From: Sympetrum striolatum
Lineage: Eukaryota > Arthropoda > Insecta > Odonata > Libellulidae
Assembly (NCBI GenBank): GCA_947579665.1
Contig: OX388350.1
Span: forward strand, 89,051,152-89,115,151
DNA length: 64,000 nt
Reading direction: 5' to 3'
Shown: in pieces, positions 55,853-64,000 of the stretch
Layout of the letters: the number at the start of each line of letters is the position of its first letter
How positions within the stretch are numbered: the first letter of the stretch is position 1
Program-made: the position numbers and the translations under genes
Notes under the pieces: model-generated
Told to the model about the DNA's origin: nothing
Databases searched by the model: none
What the model saw: the letters and a program-made list of their open reading frames with translations, nothing else

Positions 55853-56739
55853 ATAGTGGAATCGGTAATCAACAATTTTCAGCTCTATCAGGCTACATGT
55901 AATAGGGAGTAATATTTGAGTAATAACAAATGGTGTTTCTCATGAGACATCAATGCACTTTTACCGTACTGACTGAGAAAAATATAATAAATTGTAACGG
56001 TACCACATCTCTATTGATGTTACAGTCATTCATCACACCACTAATACGATTTTCCTCTTCAGTCATCTTCAGTGAGTGTATTACTCTACAACAGTTAATT
56101 TCAATTTAATCTATCCAGAGCTACAATTTATTTGATTAATGAGCTAGAATGCAATCGAAATTATACCAACAATTGGACTCTTAAATGCAAATATAAAATG
56201 ATGATTCGAATGTCCGATAATCAATCATTAGATAATCCGTACTCGCCTCCTAATGTAAACATAATCACACACTTTCGACGAATTACAGGTGCCCCACAGA
56301 TTTTACACTGTAGAACGGGCCACACTTAAGGAAATATTTGTTGCAGCATAATCTAAACTTGTAATAAGTTTCCAAGAGGCCGGTATTCACTTCTCTACTT
56401 TCTCCGTAGCGATGAATACAATTTTCCGCTTCCAATTTGATCATCTTGATTTCCGTATGTTAAAATACTTTTCAAGGCTACTTAGATCCATATATTATAC
56501 GCCATACTCAGCAATTGTTCGTTGATTTTACTAAACTTTGTGTGCACATTTTCGGACTCTTCCGAAACACTCCCAACCCCTCTCCCTCCATGAAGACCGT
56601 AGTTTAAATGTCGTTTACTACGTAGTTTTGCGGTTTAGATGCGAATAGATTAGAGAATAGAGCGATTATACGCAGACAAAGTTATTCTTTAATTTAGCAG
56701 TAGAAATAGTTACTAACGCCCACTTAAATAAGCAAAAGG
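55853..56739. other. No recognisable feature
   Basis: AT-rich with short chance frames only. Confidence 0.4.
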
Positions 56740-59155
56740 GTGGGCATGAGCTTAGCCCCAAAACATAGAAAAATTGCAATGGTGAAAAAGAAAAATTCAC
56801 TTAAAAAAAAGATAAAGGTTATTCGAAAAAGGAAACCATGTTTTAATGTGCGAACTGAGAGATCTAAAAATAATAATAGTAAATTGCAAGAGCTTACGTA
56901 ATAAACAGGTGGAATTCTTTAGCATTACGATGAGAACTTGCGCGGATATCATACTAGAAAGATTTGGTTAAGCGAGGATATTACTCAAAGCGAGATATTT
57001 CCCCCGATTATATGATATACCGAAAATATGATTATGTAGATCTAGCGGTAGAGGTTTTATAGCAGTATGGACTCATTTAATTAGTAAGCGCGATGAATTC
57101 GTAGAAAATAGCAGGAGCGAAATCATTTGGTGCTCGATTCTAAGACAAAACGGAAGTAATATTAATGTTTGTTCTTTGTGTCGTCCTCCCGATGAAAAAA
57201 TAGGTTGTATTGTTGATTTATCCGAGGCCTTACAGAAAAATGGCGAGAAAATAAAAGATCCAATCATCGCTGTAGGAAGAGATTTTTACCTACCGCATAT
57301 TAATTGGGATAATCTAAAATTCTCCAGCACTAGCAGTGGGAAAAAAAATTCACGAAATACATCTTACTTTTTCGTTGCATGATTTAGATCAGGTAAATAC
57401 GACTAAAACTTGAACGAATTGTGCGAGGCAAGGTATCAATTTAGATTTAATAGCCACTTCCCACCCACAAATAATAACTAGCCTCGCTGTAGTTGACGGT
57501 ACAGTCAGACCATGATGTCATAATGGCAGGGATGAAAGTAGTAGCGGTTAGATCTCTTAAGCCGGTGAGGCAAGTGTATGTAATTCGCAAAGCAATTATT
57601 TCTGAGTTTAAGGTTTTATTTGAACGAAGGCTTAGATAATTTTTTAGGCTTTTCGGGTGAAAATACAGTAAATGATAGTTGGGTAGAGTTTCTACGTATA
57701 ATCAAAGTATATTTAGTTAAATATGTTCCGTCTAAACAGTAGGTGAGACGAGGAAGAAGTTTGAATCGTTGCATAGGAGTCATTCACTCGCGATTGAGAA
57801 AACTTAAACCGTGCGGTGAGATCCATGAGCATGGTGATCAAAACTATAGGAAGTGCAAAAGCTATTTGAGGAAGGATCACGAAAAGAATACCAGGAATAT
57901 AGATCTCGAACCCTGTTAAAATCACTAGTTGGCGATTAGAAAGAATTTTGGTCATGAGTGTGAGGGACTCGTGGTGGTCGGTTTTCTATGCCTAGCTTTA
58001 TCAGCGAAGAGGGAATTGCCTTAAATAAATCGGCAGAAATAGCTAACTTACTTAACCCGTACTTCCAGAAATGTTTCTCATAAGATGATGGTCGAGTTAA
58101 CGATTTTACTTCGCGCATTGATTCGGATATGATTTCCATAGAGATATAAGTTGATGCTAGTGGAAATTCACTGCAACAGATTGATAGGAAATTCTATCAG
58201 AAATCAATTAATGAGGGTACTGTCCCAATGTCGTGGAAGAAATTAAACGTCACTCCGGGGCCTAAGAATGATCAGATTATTATGGGTAATTTTCGTTAAC
58301 TTCGAATTTCTGCAAAATAATGGAGCATATTATAGCAAGCTCTATTATTCAGTTTCTTACCATAAACATAGGAATCATTCGGATCCAAGACGGATTCCAT
58401 AAAGATAAATCTTGTAAGACGCACCTAGAGTTTTTTGTGAATGATGTATATAAACCGTAAGGATGATAGATATCATCCAAAAACGTTATTTCCACGCAGC
58501 AACAAATTTCGCGACAACCCTTAGTGTTAGTGCGCCACACAAAATATCTAATTGTCACGTTTAGCTGTAGTTTATCTTTGAAAGAACATATTAGAGATGC
58601 GATAGGAAAAGTGAATAGAATGCAAAGATTATCTAGTAGATCGTTGAGGGGATGCTCATCGTGTTTCAAAGAAAAAAAACTCATATTCCTCTTATTCAAC
58701 CAAGCCAAACGAGAAAATACTGTTTCGCGATTACACTGATTATAACTTTTATATTACAGTTCGTGTACGGCATTTGTTTGATTGATTGTATACGATACGT
58801 TTTGTACAGAATTACCATGATAAAACGGTGAGTGTTACTCAGATGATGCAGTACGCGGGATGGTCATCATTAAGAGATAGAAGACTAATTCAAAGGATAA
58901 ATTTACTAAGTAAGTTCAGAGAAATTAGGTTCTCAAATGATGCAATCGATATAATGCGATCTCCCTGTTGATGTGGGCCGCTCTGATACTGCGAGGAAGA
59001 TTAGAGAAATAAATGCTAGAAGGAATCGTATCAAGAATTCATTTTTTCCGCGCATGATACGCGAAAGAAATTGATAAGGAAAATAGAGGTAAGGTGCCTG
59101 TACCCCCTGCCACACGCCGAAAGGCGGATTGAAGGGTTCTTACATAGACATATTT
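56740..59155 (+). mobile_element. LINE, second copy of the 5.6 kb family, near full length but decayed
   Basis: The endonuclease region appears at about 56870-57380 in broken frames: IIVNCKSLRNKQVEFFSI, then WCSILRQNGSNINVCSLCRP and IIAVGRDFYLPHINWDNL, the AP-endonuclease signature with 'GRDFYLPHINWD' for the usual GDFNxPxIxW. RT fragments follow at 58000-58730 with deletions. The C-terminal SVTQMMQYAGWSSLRDRRLI sits at about 58830, close to the copy at 6.9 kb. The 3' tail (59095-59155) contains CCCCCTGCCACACGCCG and GAAGGGTTCTTACATA, matching 7190-7240. Numerous stops; inactive. Confidence 0.82.
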
Positions 59156-62100
59156 TTATGGTGTTTTTGTGCTGTCGACATTTTAACTCAATAATCAGAA
59201 TATATCGTATTTATAAAACAACATATAATTAAGGGGAAAAATTCATCCGTCTCCGCTACGATTGGTCTTCGGTTTCCTTCAAAGTAACTGGGTTGTCCAA
59301 ATTGTAGTGCTACCTCCAAAATACTTACGTTTCAATATCATCTCCTAAATCACTACTACCAATTTATTTCTTCTCACATTCAATAACAGTTAAAGGAAAG
59401 TTTAATTAACCTTCCTTTGATTTCAAAAAAACTCTCAAAGGCACTCGAAATTAATATTTACAATGATAATAACTTTACACCTTGAGAAATAATGACAATG
59501 TAAGAGAAATTGGCCCTATCAAAACTGTAAATCCAAATATCATTGAGGATTATTATTCATCATTATTATTCAATTATTCATTTTACAAACTAAAATCTCA
59601 AAAAGGTTTTAATTTTGCCACATAACCGTGAACATATCCTAGTTTTCTATGCATTTTAGTTTTTTTTAAGAATTTATCATATCTTCTATCATGTAGCGTG
59701 CATGAATATACCGGCCCTGAAATGTAGAATTTTTTTCGCTCTTTCTACTGTCTATGACCCTCTCCCCCATAGACAAATCCTGGCTGCGCCCCTTGCGACA
59801 AAGCAATAATTAATTATCATCTGTATGTTCATGTCCACATTCGATAGAATCCCTAGATTCTCACACATAGATGATTATGAAGAAATGTCAGCTCCACCAT
59901 AGAGCTCCATCCCCATAATGTTACTCAATTTTCATGTTTTTAAGAGAAGGAGACTATTTAACATAATTTAGAGCAAGTGGAAAATATTTATATGTATTCG
60001 TATTTCTCTCAGACTCGGTAACAGTGTGCACATATGCACTATGATTAATAATCGAGAATTTCATTGGAATCAAGAAAAATATAGGATGATTAATAATATA
60101 TCCATTCTCCTTCTTTTTCCTCTATATGATTCAGCTTCATAGACATAGAGTTAACCACTTCTTTATTGGAATTAGCTCCAGGTGAGAATATCTAATAACT
60201 GACGGAAGCTCTTCGAAAGCTTTATCGGTTCAGAACCTAAAGATGAAGTAAATGAAATTAAGATGCAACTAAAGACCTAATCGCGATCTCCAAGAAGCAT
60301 CGGCAAGAAGTTACAAGGAGGTAATCACAAAACATTATTACTTTTGGTCGTTTATTTCCCCGGGCAATTAGAGAGGTTGATAGGGTAGATTACGTGATGA
60401 TGGTGTTATCACAACCCCTACCATACCCATCTGGCAGCTCGCGGGGTATATATCTAAATCTAAATATATATATAATTGGTTTAGAACTACCGCCGAGAAA
60501 ACTGGAAAGTGTGAACCCGCGAATTGTCCTGGTTGTAGATGAACAATAAATAATAATATGCATAAGAATGTCAATAGTTCTCAAGGCTTTTGTTTACAGC
60601 CTAAAAATGAAAAAGATTCGCTTACGCGGTCCGCTGGTTGTCCGTCTATCGACGTGAATACCTAAATGAAGAAATAGTCACCAATAAGCCTGAGTAAGTA
60701 AGGCTGAGCTCCTTGCCTTACGACCGGGTTGTTGTTGCGAGTGACGCATAGGCTTTCGAAAATCCGCTGCACTGAAAGCGAAAGGTTCATCGTGCTTCCA
60801 GAAATCAGGAGGCCTTGTCAAATACTTCTAATTTTGGAAAATGAGTCAAAGGACATTGTCTTTCAGCGAACGACCTCGAATCCTTGGTAGAAGAGGAATT
60901 TTCACTGACACACGAACATTTTCTTGACCGACAATTGGTGATGAATCGGTTCCGTATCTTTCATGTCCAATGGTTATTTTTCCATAATGAATTGCATCTC
61001 CCTGGTAAATATGTATATTCATCACAGGGGCGTATAAATCATGTGAAAATCATATCTTACATTCGTTCATTTCCCGAACAAGAGAAGTTTAAGCTAAAAA
61101 AACTCATTTAACTTAAGCGGAATTCGAGCTCGTGCCCTTCCTATGCCAATAACATGTGTCAGTCAGCTGCAAAATCACCTGTTAATTAGCAACTAATAAT
61201 ATTTGTGACACTTCCCAACAAGCTGAGATGTCCATTTTAGCAGCTTATCAATAATTTTATTATGGCAGCTTAATCCTGGTTAATTAACTTTATAAAGTCA
61301 GACGTTCATAAAATACGTATCAGTACTAAAAACTTGGGTTGTTGATTAGGAAGTCTTTGTTTACTAAAATACGCTAATATAATAATATTATTTGGGAATA
61401 TTTTTACGAGTGCAATAACATCTAATTTCCTTAGCACCATGGTGAGGAAGGAGCTTTGAATTAGCCAGAGGATAGTTTCTACTGGGCGACTGTAAAATGA
61501 GGGTCCTGAGTCTAGCTGATATAGGCACGAAAAGGAAAAATATACCTGGCACCTGCAATACTTGCTTTGAAAGTGCTCGACATATGGTAAAGCGTTTCCA
61601 CGCGAGGTAATGCATTTCAACGTTTGTTTTGCATTAGCGCCTGCAATACTTTGAAGGGATCAACTTGTAGTTAAAGACTTTCCTCGCGAATTATAAAAGC
61701 CTTAATGCATTTCTACGTGAATTTCTCCGCGCGAAGGCAACACGATTGACTAATGACCAAGGTCACCGAGCTCTCTGTTACAAAATGTAAGACAAGTCCG
61801 ATATATGCGCAGAAATTGTTCGGTTTTTATGAAATCATGTTTGTTTTAACTTTGGAATTGGTATTTTTCCTTTTAACTCCTGACGGACAATGATTTCATG
61901 TATTCTAGGTGACAAATAGTGTATATAACTTTATATTACGAATTTCCTTCGTCTGCATGATTAAGTTGGGGAAAAATTATGTTCCGTAGACAAAATACAA
62001 ATTTTACATTGTTTCATAGTTAGTAACTCAGTAATCGTTCTAACGACTTCTCGAATTCTAATTGCTGAATTGAAAACATAAGCCTTGTAATCAAAAATCC

Positions 62101-64000
62101 TCCTCGGAATGTTTATCACAAATAATGAATATCCTATGTTTGAACTGGACGTTTGAAGAATTACATTTACATTAATATCCAGCAGGCAGCCGAAATACGT
62201 ATGTTCGAGTGAGAAACCAAACTACCGAAATAACGCCTTACTAGCGCACAAATTATCCAGAAAAAGAGACCATTATAGGCCATCCGTTCTCGCTATAATC
62301 TCGCAAAACATCATTTTCCTCTAGACTCCAAAATTCTCGTTCTCTAAAGGTGAGAATCACCACATCGCGTATTCTTACTCCAATCCCACTTATTTCTTAT
62401 TGCTACGCATTATTAAAACCGAATAGCATTCTTCACATTATTAAGAATTAAATTTCAATTATTGTCCATGTATTTTATTGCATTTAAGATTGAAATTGGA
62501 ATAAATATATATTTATCCTATCGTTCTATAAATACGATAACTATCGGTGAAAGAGAAACGCCGAAATAAACATGACGAACTCGGGGAGAGATCGCGCGAA
62601 GGCTCTAAGAAGAGTTCCAAAGAGAGGAAATTTGAGTAAGTTCTAGGCTCCGACTCAAATATTACCGCTTTTCGAGGCTTTCTTCGGTGTTGCCAGTCAG
62701 TCACAGAAAGCAGAATTCCAAATAGTTTCTGCGAAAGCCACTGGTGCGCGCGCAAAGTGTTGCGATAATTTTTTCCGCCACTGTACATCGGGTTTCATGG
62801 AAAGGTTCGAATCACTTTCAGATTCTTGACTGAAAAGTTAAGAAACACATCTTCCTTCAACATAATACTCTATTACAGGATGGATGATTAGTTTTAATTT
62901 GATTCCTATTCTGATGTTAACCGAGTAAATTACGTCCAGAACTAGAGAATGCCAATTTTGCTTCATATTGTTTTTCACTCCAGAATGTAATTCTGATAGT
63001 ATTCTAATATATTTCAAACTAAAAAAATCAATAAAAGAACTAACTAACTCTAGTAGCTTCCAGATATCCGTATATTAAACATCTTACGGTAGCCAATTCG
63101 AATTCGGCGCATTAATCCAATTGGCAGGGAGAGGAGGGCCGACGAAGCGTACGCTTGGCAACATTGTTCTACTCTTAACTGGAAACGCTCTATGGCACCA
63201 TTTGTGCAACCGAGACATTTTCATTTCATAAATCTGTCCATCAAAAGATCTTCATGCAAAGACGAATCACCAGTGTTTTTAATTTTTAACGTTTTTAATA
63301 CTTAATGTTAAATTTCAGATTTTTCCTCTTGAATCTTTTACCTGGCAAATGGCACTTAAAAATCTCCATCAATGAATCATTCTTGGATTTGTAGTGAACG
63401 GAAAAATCTTGTGACAATATATATGTTTACCTGAATTTGAAAAAATATAAAATGTAGAGAAATAACATTATTTCCCTACATTTTACAAATCACAACTAAA
63501 CGTTATTGTTTAGCTGTAAAATGAGCAGGCAAGAAAGAAAGGATAGTTATGACTGCTGAGGGATATATACTAAGTGAAAATACCAAGAAGTGAACTAGAA
63601 AAGAGATTTTGTCATTATTTAGAATTGCTGACTTAACTGCTGAAACTAACTGAACCGTGAGGTTTTGTTTTGTGCACCTTAAATTGGTGTGCAAAAATGA
63701 CATGATGTATCTTTCTTCTGTCTAAAAAATAAATATCTTCCTATTTAAAATACATACATCATTTCTTTGTTAATAGGCGTGTGTATAAATAAATGGAGGA
63801 AGGATATGGTCAATGAAAATGTAGCATATCTCACATAATAATTATGTTTAACATTATAAACATTGCAGTGAAACAATCATCTTCAAAATGCATAAAATAT
63901 AAACTTGGATAACAAATTAAAATACTAGGACTAAAATATCTTGTTAAAATTATTCTATCTTACAATGATTATTTAGAAAAGAAAAATTTCTTTGAGAAAC
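59156..64000. other. Terminal stretch, no gene recognised
   Basis: AT-rich. A phrase at 59700-59805 with ATCCTGGCTGCGCCCCTT resembles common MITE ends. GC-richer spots occur at 60630-60790 and 62570-62790, the latter carrying TACAGTGGCGGAAAAAATTA on the minus strand, like a single Tc1-type end without a partner. Open frames of 60-104 codons have no recognisable motif. Confidence 0.4.
63449..63484. repeat. Short near-perfect palindrome
   Basis: AAAATGTAG (63449-63457) and CTACATTTT (63476-63484), with the match continuing inward through GAAATAA and ATTTC. AT-rich hairpin of unknown role. Confidence 0.7.

Noticed and set aside
62513..62788. 91-codon minus-strand frame beginning at a TACAGTGGCGG sequence
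   Set aside because: The start resembles a single Tc1-type end without a partner, and the frame has no recognisable domain.

Overview
This is a window of AT-rich animal nuclear DNA, most likely from an arthropod and plausibly an insect. The evidence is two spliced host genes with GT-AG introns and a dense mix of transposons typical of arthropod genomes: Penelope-like retroelements with GIY-YIG endonucleases, CR1/L2/Jockey-type and RTE-like LINEs, mariner, Tigger/pogo, an IS630/Tc1-type DDE element, Harbinger elements and MADF/BESS proteins. I cannot name the species. There are no prokaryotic operons, rRNA genes, canonical tRNA genes or CRISPR arrays.

Host genes. (1) Elongin-B (ELOB/TCEB2), + strand, 23380-24422: four coding exons, the first contributing only the start codon, 117 aa. 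(2) A TMEM241-like nucleotide-sugar transporter (SLC35-like), + strand, 29524-50857: six coding exons that join in phase to a 363-aa protein. I found its first exon by following the reading frame back from the conserved second exon. Its 7.6 kb second intron-gap and the later introns are packed with transposon wreckage.

Layout. 1-7.3 kb: Penelope fragments, an unidentified coding remnant and a LINE. 7.5-22.0 kb: a cluster of an apparently undescribed ~1.13 kb repeat, here called R. 22.3 kb: a frameshifted MADF pseudogene. 23.4-24.5 kb: ELOB. 27.4-28.5 kb: an unidentified degraded coding region. 29.5-50.9 kb: the TMEM241-like gene, with Harbinger, Tigger, mariner, Penelope and R elements in its introns. 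54-55.4 kb: DDE transposase remnants. 56.7-59.2 kb: a decayed near-full-length LINE of the same family as the one at 5.6 kb. 59-64 kb: nothing recognisable.

Most notable is R. Each full copy carries six copies of a tRNA T-arm/box-B-like motif (GGTTCGA inside a short hairpin). The spacing is 176, 170, 166, 157, 148 bp in the copy at 42.4 kb and the same series mirrored in the copy at 9.6 kb; two other copies differ by only a few bases. One end has a 7-bp-stem hairpin (GCTTGCAGTATGCAAGC) and the other end a TATC/GATA-type microsatellite. The copy at 42408-43548 sits inside a Tigger transposase reading frame between 10-bp direct repeats, so R is mobile. The cluster also holds a nested insertion four to five layers deep that can be read from target-site duplications: R, then a Harbinger-type MITE (TAA), then a long-TIR element (TA), then a second copy of the same MITE (TTA) and a Penelope element.
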